15,533 nucleotides of DNA from Wenzhouxiangella sp. (GTDB lineage Bacteria; Pseudomonadota; Gammaproteobacteria; Xanthomonadales; Wenzhouxiangellaceae): assembly GCA_007123575.1 (NCBI GenBank), contig SKKV01000233.1, forward strand, positions 1-15,533. Reading direction: 5' to 3'. The notes beneath the pieces were generated by a model. It ran no database searches. It was not told where the DNA came from and saw only the letters and a program-made list of their open reading frames with translations. Shown one piece after another: positions 1 to 8,400 of the stretch (the stretch's first letter is position 1; every line of letters starts with the position of its first letter). The translations under genes were made by a program, and so were the position numbers.

Positions 1-864
1 CCGTCTGATCGTCACGCGGTCAGCTCGCAGCTTGCCCTGCACGGCTTCGACCCCGAACACGACCTGGCCGAGCTGGCCCCGCGCCGCGACGGCCTGCTTC
101 ACGAGGAAGATATCGAGGATTACCTGGAACGCTACGGCGACAGCATCGCCCTGGTGCTTTGGCCGGGCGTGCAGTACGCCACCGGCCAGGTTTTCGATAT
201 GGCCCGTATCGCGCGCGCTTGCCAGCGTGCAGAAGTTCCGCTGGGACTGGATCTGGCCCACGCGGTCGGCAATATCCCGCTTCAACTTCATGATTGGGGC
301 GTGGATTTCGCTGTCTGGTGCAGCTACAAATACCTGAACTCAGGTCCTGGTGCGGTCGCCGGCTGCTTCGTTCACGAACGCCACGCTGGCTTCAATGGAC
401 CGCGCCTGGCCGGCTGGTGGGGCCACGATGAAAAATCGCGCTTCCGCATGGGCCCTGCTTTCAAGGCGGCCAAAGGGGCCGAAGGCTGGCAGCTTTCCAA
501 CCCGCCGATTTTGGCGATGGCACCGCTTTGGGCTTCGCTGGAAGTCTTTGCCGAGGCCGATATTCATGCCCTGCGGCGCGCTTCGCTGAGCCTGACCGGC
601 CACCTGGCAAGCGCCCTGCACGAACGCCTGAATGAGGCGATCCGGATCATCACCCCGCTGGAGCCCCAGCGTCGCGGCTGCCAGCTTTCACTGCAGGTGC
701 GGGCAGGTCGCGAAGCCGGCCGCCGCCTGTTCGAGCGCCTGGAAGCGCATGGCGTGGTCGCCGACTGGCGGGAGCCGGACATCATCCGGGTCGCACCGGT
801 GCCGCTATACAACACGCTCGATGAGGTGAATGCTTTCGTCGAATTGGTGGAGAAGCTGCTATGA
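1..864 (+). CDS. kynU: Kynureninase, C-terminal part (5' end outside window)
   Basis: This is a PLP-dependent hydrolase that cleaves kynurenine to anthranilate (or 3-hydroxykynurenine to 3-hydroxyanthranilate) and alanine, in the cytoplasm. The reading frame is open from base 1, so 287 residues are visible and roughly 130-165 N-terminal residues lie upstream. The Schiff-base lysine is residue 110 of the visible part, in SYKYLNSGPG, preceded by Tyr109. Asp84 and His87, in LDLAHAVGN, lie 26 and 23 residues before the lysine. This matches the spacing of the PLP-binding Asp/His and Lys in characterised kynureninases (for example Asp201/His204/Lys227 in Pseudomonas fluorescens). The first visible residues (PSD) probably belong to the conserved FPTD-type motif. 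The stop codon overlaps the kmo start (ATGA), implying translational coupling. No frameshift is seen. Identification is firm; the preferred substrate cannot be read from the sequence. Confidence 0.95.
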   Translation, partial: PSDRHAVSSQLALHGFDPEHDLAELAPRRDGLLHEEDIEDYLERYGDSIALVLWPGVQYATGQVFDMARIARACQRAEVPLGLDLAHAVGNIPLQLHDWGVDFAVWCSYKYLNSGPGAVAGCFVHERHAGFNGPRLAGWWGHDEKSRFRMGPAFKAAKGAEGWQLSNPPILAMAPLWASLEVFAEADIHALRRASLSLTGHLASALHERLNEAIRIITPLEPQRRGCQLSLQVRAGREAGRRLFERLEAHGVVADWREPDIIRVAPVPLYNTLDEVNAFVELVEKLL

Positions 865-2210
865 AGCATGGCAGACATCTGACGATTGTGGGCGCCGGCC
901 TGGCCGGATCGCTGCTGGCCGTGCTGCTGGCCAAGCGCGGTCACGCCGTTGATCTATTCGAGCGCTATCCCGACCCGCGCCGGAACAAGATTCCGGCCGG
1001 ACGTTCGATCAACCTGGCCCTGGCCGAGCGCGGGCGCGCCGCTTTGAAGCATGCCAATCTGCTGGAACAGGTGGAGTCATTCGCCCTGCCCATGGCCGGG
1101 CGCATGCTGCACGACGAGGCCGGCCAGACCCGTCTGCAGCGTTACGGCCAGCGCGACGACGAGGTGATCTGGTCGGTGCACCGCGGCCAGCTCAACCAGA
1201 CCCTGCTGGAGGCGGCCGACGCCCACGGCGTCAACATTCACTTTGATCGGCGGCTGTCGGAAGCCGACTTCGACGGCAATCGGTTGCGTTTTCTCGATAG
1301 CGATGAGCAGACGCACCCGCATGATTTCGAACTGGTGATTGGCTGCGACGGCGCCGGCTCGGCGCTGCGCCAGGCCATGCAGGCGGTTACCGAGCTGGGC
1401 GTACGCGAACAACCCCTGGGCCATGGCTACCTGGAGCTGAGCATCCCGCCCGATGCCAATAGCGGTTTTCGGATGGATCCCAAGGCCCTGCATATCTGGC
1501 CGCGCGGCGGCTTCATGATGATTGCCCTGCCCAACCCCGACGGCAGCTTTACCTGCACCCTGTTTTTGGACAACGACGGCGAACCGGGCTTCAAGCAGTT
1601 GCAGGAACCAGCGGCGATGCGCGCCTTTCTGGAGCGACAGTTTCCGGACGCGGTCGATCTGATGCCCGACCTGGATCGCGAGCTGGCCGAGCACCCGGTC
1701 GGCTTCCTCGGCACCCTGTACGTGGATGCCTGGACCATGGACGACAAGGCCGTCCTGCTGGGCGATGCCGCCCATGCCATCGTGCCGTTTCACGGCCAGG
1801 GCATGAACGCGGCCTTTGAAGACACGGTGGCGCTTGACCGCCTGCTGGCCGAGCATGACGATCGAGCGCACGCACTGAAGGTCTTCCAGGACGAGCGCAA
1901 GCCAAACGCCGATGCCATTGCCGCCATGGCCCTGGACAACTACCTGGAAATGCGCGACCGGGTGCGCGACCCGCGCTTTCACCTGCAAAAAGCCCTGGAG
2001 TGGGAGCTGGAAAAGCGCCTGCCTGATCAGTTCATTCCGCGCTACGCCATGGTGATGTTCCACCCCGAAATTCCCTACTCGGAAGCCCTGGCCCGGGGCG
2101 AGCGCCAGGCAGCGCTGCTGCAGCGGCTGACCGAGGGCCATGACAGCCTGGAAACGATCAGCCTGGAGGCAGCCAGCCGAGAGGCGCAAGCTCGGTTGGC
2201 ATCGGCGTGA
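861..2210 (+). CDS. kmo: Kynurenine 3-monooxygenase
   Basis: This FAD-dependent aromatic hydroxylase uses NADPH and O2 to convert L-kynurenine to 3-hydroxykynurenine. The protein has 449 residues, normal for the family. The FAD dinucleotide-binding motif GAGLAG is at residues 11-16. RSINLALAERG (48-58) is the typical KMO signature, and GDAAHAIVPFHGQGMNAAFED (301-321) is the FAD/ribityl-binding motif. The substrate-carboxylate residues known from the P. fluorescens enzyme appear to be kept: Arg81 and Tyr95 (14 apart, as for R84/Y98) and Asn360 and Tyr395 (35 apart, as for N369/Y404). The ATG start overlaps the kynU stop, and a GGAG ribosome-binding sequence lies 8 bases upstream. Its product is the next substrate for kynureninase, so the two genes encode consecutive steps. 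There is no obvious C-terminal membrane anchor, unlike the mitochondrial enzymes. Confidence 0.96.
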   Translation: MKHGRHLTIVGAGLAGSLLAVLLAKRGHAVDLFERYPDPRRNKIPAGRSINLALAERGRAALKHANLLEQVESFALPMAGRMLHDEAGQTRLQRYGQRDDEVIWSVHRGQLNQTLLEAADAHGVNIHFDRRLSEADFDGNRLRFLDSDEQTHPHDFELVIGCDGAGSALRQAMQAVTELGVREQPLGHGYLELSIPPDANSGFRMDPKALHIWPRGGFMMIALPNPDGSFTCTLFLDNDGEPGFKQLQEPAAMRAFLERQFPDAVDLMPDLDRELAEHPVGFLGTLYVDAWTMDDKAVLLGDAAHAIVPFHGQGMNAAFEDTVALDRLLAEHDDRAHALKVFQDERKPNADAIAAMALDNYLEMRDRVRDPRFHLQKALEWELEKRLPDQFIPRYAMVMFHPEIPYSEALARGERQAALLQRLTEGHDSLETISLEAASREAQARLASA

Positions 2211-2908
2211 TCGAACGCGTCTGGGGCTGGCGGCTGGCCGCCGGCATTGGTATTGCCTTTTTGGTGGTGGCGGTGATCGTGGTACTGGGCAGGCTGGGCA
2301 TCGAACCGGTGCTGGAACAGTTGGCGCGTCTCGAATCCCTGGTCAAGGCGCGCTTCTGGCTGGCCCTGGCCACCTTCGTAGTCGCCTTTGTCCTGCTATC
2401 GCTGGCCGCCCTGCCCGTCGGCACCCTGTTTTGCCTCACCGGCGGCTACCTGTTCGGTGTCTGGCTGGGTGCCGGCGCGGCCTTGCTGGGTGCCTCCCTC
2501 GGCGCCTTCCTGACCATGATCCTGGTGCGCCGCTTTGGCGGCCGCGTGCTGAGAAGGCGGCTAGCCCGCAGCCGTATCGAACCCTGGGTGCAGCGCATCG
2601 AGCGCGATGCCGATTGGTATGTAACCCTGTCGCGGATCATCCCTGTCGCACCGTTCTTTGTCGTCAATGCCGCCGCCGGCATGTCACAGATGCCGGTCTG
2701 GCGCTTCTCCCTGGCCTCTACCCTGGGCTTGATCCCGATCACCGTAGTCTATGCGGCGGTTGGCAACGGCCTGGGATCCATGCTGGAAGCGCGCGACATG
2801 ATGGGGCCGGAGCTGTTGCTCGAGCCGCATATTGGGTTGCCGCTGCTGGCCCTGGTGGTGTTGATTGTTTCGAGTTGGATTCTCAAGCGCTGGCTTGCTG
2901 ACGATTAG
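2207..2908 (+). CDS. TVP38/TMEM64 family (VTT/DedA-like) inner-membrane protein
   Basis: This is a polytopic membrane protein of 233 residues from the SNARE-associated/VTT family (related to DedA and TMEM64). Related members have been linked to lipid scrambling or membrane homeostasis; the role here is unknown. Hydrophobic segments lie at about residues 9-28, 50-70, 78-106, 145-158, 168-187 and 209-226. The family hallmarks are the re-entrant loop region FCLTGGYLFG (75-84) and the second loop RIIPVAPFFVVNAAAG (143-158). The start is GTG, and GTGA overlaps the kmo stop; no clear Shine-Dalgarno sequence precedes it, so it probably depends on coupled translation from kmo. The alternative is an independent start further in, but the first hydrophobic helix begins near residue 9, which supports this start. 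Why such a protein sits in a kynurenine operon is not explained by the sequence. Confidence 0.88.
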   Translation: MIERVWGWRLAAGIGIAFLVVAVIVVLGRLGIEPVLEQLARLESLVKARFWLALATFVVAFVLLSLAALPVGTLFCLTGGYLFGVWLGAGAALLGASLGAFLTMILVRRFGGRVLRRRLARSRIEPWVQRIERDADWYVTLSRIIPVAPFFVVNAAAGMSQMPVWRFSLASTLGLIPITVVYAAVGNGLGSMLEARDMMGPELLLEPHIGLPLLALVVLIVSSWILKRWLADD

Positions 2909-2956
2909 CAGAATCCTTGCCAGGCCATGAGTTTCGCGACCAATCGAGCTTGGGGC

Positions 2957-2976
2957 CCCGGCCGCGTTGGGCCGGG
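2957..2976. terminator. GC-rich hairpin between convergent genes, weak terminator candidate
   Basis: A perfect 7-base inverted repeat (CCCGGCC, loop GCGTTG, GGCCGGG) lies between the end of the VTT gene and the end of the opposing GT-C gene, directly touching the GT-C stop codon. Neither strand has a T-run after the stem, so it is not a classical intrinsic terminator. It could instead stabilise 3' ends or slow converging polymerases. In DNA this GC-rich, a stem of this length may also occur by chance. Confidence 0.3.
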
Positions 2977-4608
2977 CTACAAATTGCCGGGGAGGCGGAA
3001 GACGACTTGGTTGTCGTCTTCGTGCCAGGGGATTCCGTGGTGGTCTCTGAACGCGTCGATGCAGGGCTCGATGTCGGGGAGTTCGCGGACGTAGCCGAAG
3101 GGGGTGCCGCGGTGAAAAACCACGAAGCGATTTTCGGGCTGGGGCTGGGTCAGCAGGTCGGCCAGGAATACGAAGCGGCGGAAAATGATGTGCTGCTCGC
3201 TATCACGCCTGAGCTCGCCGTGGGTCCAGTCGCTGCACAAGCCGCTGATCATGCCGATGCGCAAGGGCAGCTGGTGTTCGCGCTGGTACTCCGACAGCGG
3301 GCTGAAGTGGGATTCGAAATGCCAGGGGGTTTCAATCAGCACCCAGTCGCCGGGCTCGGCAGCCATGCTTCGGTACACATCCGGCAGCTCCGCCTCGGCC
3401 ATGACCGTGGTGTAGATGCTGCGCTCGAAGTGATAGTCGTAGTGATAGCGCATGTGGCTGGTGAACTGGTTGATGCCGCTGTAGACCTGCGGCAGCGGAC
3501 CGGCCAGGTACAGAACTGTCAGCCAGACCAGCGCGCCGCCGACCACCGGCCAGGCCGATGCAGGGCGCTTGACCAGCCCGGCCAGGCGCGACAGCAGCCA
3601 GGCCAGGCCTATGGCAATCAGCATCAGCAACAGCGGATGGGCGACGGCCGTATAGCGAACCAGCACCAGGGCATGATGAATCCAGGCCGCGTCCAGCGAA
3701 ATCGTGACCACCAGGGCAACCACGCTCATGAACAGCCAGTAGCCCAGAAACGCCGCATCTCGCCGCCATAACCGCCAGGCACCCAGCCCGGCCAGGACCA
3801 GGCTGAAGGCGGCAACCAGCCAGTGAGCGCTGCCGATCAAGAGCTCCCAGCCGCGCACAAAAGTTGCCCACTGGACCTGGTGAATGCCCGATTTGCTGGC
3901 CATGGCGGTGGGGTCGGCCAGCAGCGGCGGCAGCACCAGCGCCGAACAGAGGATCGTGGTCAGCGCGCCCAACGGCAGGATGCGCTTCAGCGCCTGGCCA
4001 CCGTCACCGCGCCACCACGCGGCCAGCGCCGCGATGCCAAACCAGGCCAATCCGGCCGCGGTGAACAACAGGGTCAGCGGATGCAGCCAGGCGCAGGCCG
4101 TGGCAAACACCACGAACACCATGGCCCAGGCCGATTTACGCTCGTGCCACCAGCGCCACAGCGCGACCATGGCGATAAAGCCCATTGGCACGGTCAGCGC
4201 GTAGGGCCGCACGTAGCGAGTGAAATGAATCAGCAGCGGAGACACGGCCAGCAGCCCGCCAAATACCCAGGGCTCGCAGCGCTTCAGCCAGGGCTTGGCC
4301 ACCCAGGGCAGGGCCAGGACCGTCGCCAGGCCAAAGGCCAGCGGCAAGGCGCGCATGCGCCACTCCGACAGGCCTACAGTATCGGCCAGCAGGCGAAAAA
4401 ACAGGGTCAGCGGAATGGTGTGATCGGCGTGACCGAAGGACAGGAAAATGTCCCGGTAGCCGGAATGCATCAGCTTGTGAACGGCGTGCCACTCATCGTC
4501 GATCAGGATCTGGTGGCCGATCTGCCAAAGCCTCAGCCAGGCCGCGACCGCAAACAAGAATAACCAGGCCAGCAGCCACAGCCAGCGCTTGTCCGACCCG
4601 GCCGGCAT
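2977..4608 (-). CDS. GT-C fold membrane glycosyltransferase (GT39/ArnT-like)
   Basis: This is a polytopic inner-membrane glycosyltransferase of 543 residues that probably transfers a sugar from a polyprenyl-phosphate carrier to an acceptor on the outer face of the membrane. The first helix (about residues 9-28) is followed by an acidic motif IDDEWHA (36-42) in the first periplasmic loop, the position of the catalytic Asp/Glu in GT-C enzymes. Many further hydrophobic helices follow, to about residue 372. The C-terminal 160 or so residues are mostly soluble and are likely periplasmic. The start codon is one base after the stop of the GT2 gene, with no strong ribosome-binding site of its own, so translation is probably coupled. 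Sugar and acceptor (lipid A, glycan or protein) cannot be told from sequence. A general 'GT39 family' label is as far as I would go. Confidence 0.8.
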   Translation of the reverse strand: MPAGSDKRWLWLLAWLFLFAVAAWLRLWQIGHQILIDDEWHAVHKLMHSGYRDIFLSFGHADHTIPLTLFFRLLADTVGLSEWRMRALPLAFGLATVLALPWVAKPWLKRCEPWVFGGLLAVSPLLIHFTRYVRPYALTVPMGFIAMVALWRWWHERKSAWAMVFVVFATACAWLHPLTLLFTAAGLAWFGIAALAAWWRGDGGQALKRILPLGALTTILCSALVLPPLLADPTAMASKSGIHQVQWATFVRGWELLIGSAHWLVAAFSLVLAGLGAWRLWRRDAAFLGYWLFMSVVALVVTISLDAAWIHHALVLVRYTAVAHPLLLMLIAIGLAWLLSRLAGLVKRPASAWPVVGGALVWLTVLYLAGPLPQVYSGINQFTSHMRYHYDYHFERSIYTTVMAEAELPDVYRSMAAEPGDWVLIETPWHFESHFSPLSEYQREHQLPLRIGMISGLCSDWTHGELRRDSEQHIIFRRFVFLADLLTQPQPENRFVVFHRGTPFGYVRELPDIEPCIDAFRDHHGIPWHEDDNQVVFRLPGNL

Positions 4609-4609
4609 G

Positions 4610-5347
4610 TCAGAAGTAACGTGGCCGGTACAGGCCCAGGCGGCAGGCCAGCGAGGCCACCGACACGCCCAGCACGCCTAAGCCGTAGATCACGCTGCGC
4701 CGGAAATTGATCGACGAGGCCTCGTCAAAGTAGGCGGTTGGGCAGGTGACTTCGCCGATTCGGTAGCCGTGATGAATGATCTGGGCCAGCATCTGGTTGT
4801 CGAAAATGAAGTCATCGGAGTTGGCCGCCAGCGGAATGTTTTTCAGCACATCGGCCGAAAAGGCCCGGTAACCGGTGTGATATTCCGACAGCTTGGCCCC
4901 GGTACACAGGTTCTGAAACGCGGTCAGGGCGCGGTTGGCAACGTACTTGTAGCGCGGCATGCCGCCGCGCAGCGCACCACCACCGAGAATGCGCGAGCCC
5001 AGGACAACCGGAAACAGACCGCTGGCGACCAGGCCGGCCATGGCCGGAATCAGCTTCGGCGTGTACTGGTAGTCAGGGTGGAGCATGATGACGATATCTG
5101 CGCCCAGTTCCAGAGCCCTGGCATAGCAGGTCTTCTGGTTGCCGCCATAGCCACGATTCTCCGGGTGGCGGATAACGTGACGAATACCAGCCCGCTCGGC
5201 CACTTCGACCGTCTCGTCCTGGCTGGCATCGTCGACCAGGATGATCTCGTCAACCAGGTCGCGCGGCACTTCGGCCAGGGTCTGTTCCAGGGTGCGCGCG
5301 GCATTGTAGGCCGGCAGAACCACGACGACTTTTTGGTTGGCAATCAT
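4610..5347 (-). CDS. Family 2 glycosyltransferase, DPM1-like (polyprenyl-phosphate sugar synthase type)
   Basis: This is a cytoplasmic GT-A fold glycosyltransferase of 245 residues. It probably moves a sugar from a nucleotide-sugar to undecaprenyl phosphate. The N-terminal motif LPAYNAARTL (11-20), the nucleotide-binding VDDASQDET (38-46), NRGYGGNQKTCY (64-75), the metal-site region MLHPDYQY (88-95, in place of the commoner DxD form) and EYHTGYRAFS (155-164) place it in the dolichol-phosphate-mannose-synthase-like branch. A short hydrophobic stretch (about 221-236) near the C-terminus may touch the membrane, but there are no multiple TM helices. It is the first gene of a two-gene unit with the GT-C enzyme downstream, which fits a donor-maker and donor-user pair. 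No clear Shine-Dalgarno precedes the ATG. The sugar is unknown. Confidence 0.88.
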   Translation of the reverse strand: MIANQKVVVVLPAYNAARTLEQTLAEVPRDLVDEIILVDDASQDETVEVAERAGIRHVIRHPENRGYGGNQKTCYARALELGADIVIMLHPDYQYTPKLIPAMAGLVASGLFPVVLGSRILGGGALRGGMPRYKYVANRALTAFQNLCTGAKLSEYHTGYRAFSADVLKNIPLAANSDDFIFDNQMLAQIIHHGYRIGEVTCPTAYFDEASSINFRRSVIYGLGVLGVSVASLACRLGLYRPRYF

Positions 5348-5382
5348 GGGTCAAACCGCTTTGGCAAAACGCTTGTGAGCCG

Positions 5383-5421
5383 GAAAACAGGCGGCCCGCC
5401 ACGTCGAACATGGCGGGCCGC
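5383..5421 (-). terminator. Intrinsic terminator after the subtilase gene
   Basis: Read on the minus strand, a perfect 11-base inverted repeat (GCGGCCCGCCA / TGGCGGGCCGC, arms at 5411-5421 and 5391-5401) with a 9-base loop is followed by CTGTTTTCC. It lies 29 bases past the subtilase stop codon. The strong GC stem and T-rich tail fit a Rho-independent terminator for the protease. The GT2/GT-C pair 36 bases further on would then need its own promoter or read-through. Confidence 0.8.
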
Positions 5422-5449
5422 AATTATTGGCCGGCGTGTCGCTACCTGA

Positions 5450-8400
5450 CTACTCGCAGCTCAAGCGCTCGGACAGCTTCTGAATCGGCACATCCAGGCT
5501 GATGTCGTGATTCAGAGGTGCCGCGCTGGTGAATTCGATGATTTCCGTGGCGCTGCTGTCGCTGTCGAAAACCACGCCATGGCTACCCACCGCAGTGGAG
5601 TTCTCATCGAAGCTCATCGGGAAACCCTCACAGTTCGGACAGAAACCGCGGAAATCCCGAACTTCTCCGGCCGCCCCGAGTTCGTCTTCGAGCGCGGATA
5701 CGAACACCCAGCGGCCTACACCGTCATGATCGTAGTAGTAACGAACGTAGGACTGGCTGTTTTCGGTCACGATCATGGTCGTGCCACCCACCGGGTTGGC
5801 GGGCGAGAACCAGTGTCCGGTCAGGCTCAGCAATTCGCCGTCCACCTCGGGACAGGTCGCGGGCGCATCGGGCGTTACCAGCTCGGAACCATGGGCACCG
5901 TTCAAGCGCCAGGCGAAGCTCATCAGGTCATCCTCGATCACGGTCAAGCTGATTTCGCCGACTACCTGCACATTCTGGCGCACGTTGTTGCCCGTCACCC
6001 GCTCCAGCGTCGCTCGCCAGACCGAGCTGTTCTCATCGATGTCGGCGGTGGCAATATAGAACTGCGGCAGGCCGGCATGATCGTAGCTGTACCAGAGCAT
6101 GAAGCCCGGCCCGGCACGCTGCCATTCAATACCCTGGAAGATCAGGCGACTCTGCGGGCTCCAGAGACCATATTGTGCTTCGGTGCGGCCATATTCTGCC
6201 AACGAGGCGTTCACGGTGACCAGCCGTTCAGTGTCGCCGACATTCCTCAACCTGACGTAATAGCGCCCGGGCTCAAGCGGATCGGACTCCGAACCCCATT
6301 GCAGCGTAATGCCAGCTTCGGTGACCCCTTGGCTGACCAGGGGCGTGTTGGGTGGCGAGGGTGTTCCTGGTGCGTGCGGCCCGAGCTCGGAAAAGTCAAC
6401 GCGGTTCAGCTCAGCCTCGATGTCAGAATGACCCTGAACATCGATAGTCAGGGTATGCGCCGAAGGAGGCACGTCGAGGAACACGGAATCAAGACTTGTG
6501 TGGGCGGTAACGATGACGTCATAAGCCTGGTCAGGGAATAGCGCCGTTGGTTGAGGCACGAAAAACTGACTTCGGCTTACAGCCACCGGGATGACACCAA
6601 TATCAGCCAGACTGTCTGGCGTGCTGGAGAGGCCAATGGCGCCGAATCGACGCTCACCGAAGCGAATCGAAGGGTCGTCCCAGTGAACCTGCAGGTCCAG
6701 ATCGCCACCGGGATGATTACCAACGCCGCTCGCAACCAGGCTGTAGTCAGAGCGGTTGTCGGCAAGAACCGCGTAGTCCAGAGCGACCGCATCGCTGGCC
6801 TCTTCCGAAGATGCCATCCAGTTCTGCACCACAATCCACCAAGTGCCGGCTTCCGGGTTGGCGATCAGGCAGCGCTCGCTTGACTCCATGAATTCCCAGG
6901 AGACGCAAACCAGCTCGTCTTCGTCGGCCACACCGTCGCCGTTGGCGTCAAAACCAACGAATAAATCAATGTCCGGCGAATCATCAGAAGCCGTTTCGAC
7001 CCACAGCATCAAGGTATCTTCAGGCACCTCAACCAGGAATGTCTTGGTACCCTCGCCGGCCGAGAACGGATCATCCGGCGTGGGATCCTCCGGCAACTCG
7101 AAACGCTCTTCGATCGGCTTGATCAGGGCGCTGGTGTTGAAAACAGCCTCGGGCAGCTCCGGCACGCCACCGATCCCCAGCGTGCCGCGACCGCGGTTGG
7201 ATTCTGTCTGAACACTGACAATGGGCTGGTCAGGCGCACTCTCACTGTCGCCAAAAACGGCACCAACCTGCAAGCGCTGTTCAGGCATGTCGCTGTCTGC
7301 GGCAATCAAGCGGATTTCGCCGCTAGCCAGGCTTGCGCCTTCACTACCGCTGCCGGTGACCGTGATCTCCAACGTTTGACGCTGACCAGTGCTTAGATTG
7401 AAGCTGGTCGGCGCGACGCTGATATCCAGATTGCCGGTGGTCTGCACCGACCAGCTTCCGCTTCTCAGGGCCTCGACGGTCCGCGTCAACGTGCAGCTAC
7501 CGACACAGTTGTCGAACTGAATGCCGGACAGGTTCAAGCTGGCAGGGTTACCGCCATCGGCCGGGCTGGCAGCGATAAAGTCATCAAAGGTGACGGGCAG
7601 GAAAAGACCGGCGCGTGCGGCCAGGTCCACCCGAATTCGACCGCTGCCGCGATCGAACAGGTTGGCCGGGGCGCCGCCAACGGTCACAGGCTCAACCTCG
7701 GCGGTGGTTTCCAGCACGGATTGCAGCGCATCCGGGCCCCAGCTCGGGTTGAGCTGACGCAGCTGGGCCACCGCTCCAGCGACGTGCGGGGAAGCCATGG
7801 AAGTGCCGCTGATGGTAGCGACACTGCTCGAACCGGGCACATAGGCCGCTTCGATGCGCTGACCCGGGGCAACCACGTTGGGCTTGAGAACGCCATCCAA
7901 CGGCGCCGGCCCACGGGCGCTGAAACCGGACACCCGATCCTGCATGGACTCATCGACAACCTGGACCGGGTTGATCGGCATGGAAATTCGAAGCTCACCC
8001 TGCGAGTCGATCAGATCCAGCGCGTTTTGGCCGTCAATGTCACTAATCATGCCGCTGGGAATGCCGGTATCTCCGAGCCCGGCCATGCCAATGGGCTCAC
8101 CCGGCACGTTGTTGATCATGACAACAGCCCGTGCGCCCGCGTTTTCGGCATTTTCAACCTTGACACTAAACAAGCAGTCGCCGCGCCGGAGCAAGGCAAT
8201 GCTGTTGGCAAATGCCTGGTCGGGAAACGGTTCGCAACCCAACATGGTGCCACCCACCGCGTCACCTGGCAGCATGGGCGTATTGGAAATCGGCGGGGTC
8301 GGCAGCGGCGGTCCGTCGCCATACACGATCACATAGGCGTTTGTGGAATGGACAATCCGAAAGAAGCTGTTGACCTTGTGAGTCGAGCTGCCGACGGCAA

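Noticed and set aside
1077..2189. Open frame of 370 codons on the minus strand inside kmo
   Set aside because: It lies fully antisense to a gene with all conserved KMO residues; its composition (many His, Gln, Val, Gly) is typical of a GC-driven shadow frame.
2917..3771. Open frame of 284 codons on the + strand just after the VTT gene, looking like a fourth operon member
   Set aside because: It covers the antisense strand of the GT-C gene, whose membrane helices and IDDEWHA motif are convincing. The + frame has no recognisable domain.
5507..6541. Open frames on the + strand inside the subtilase (344 codons here, 321 codons at 7721-8686)
   Set aside because: Both are antisense to coherent subtilase domains with catalytic residues in place, and they show no family features.
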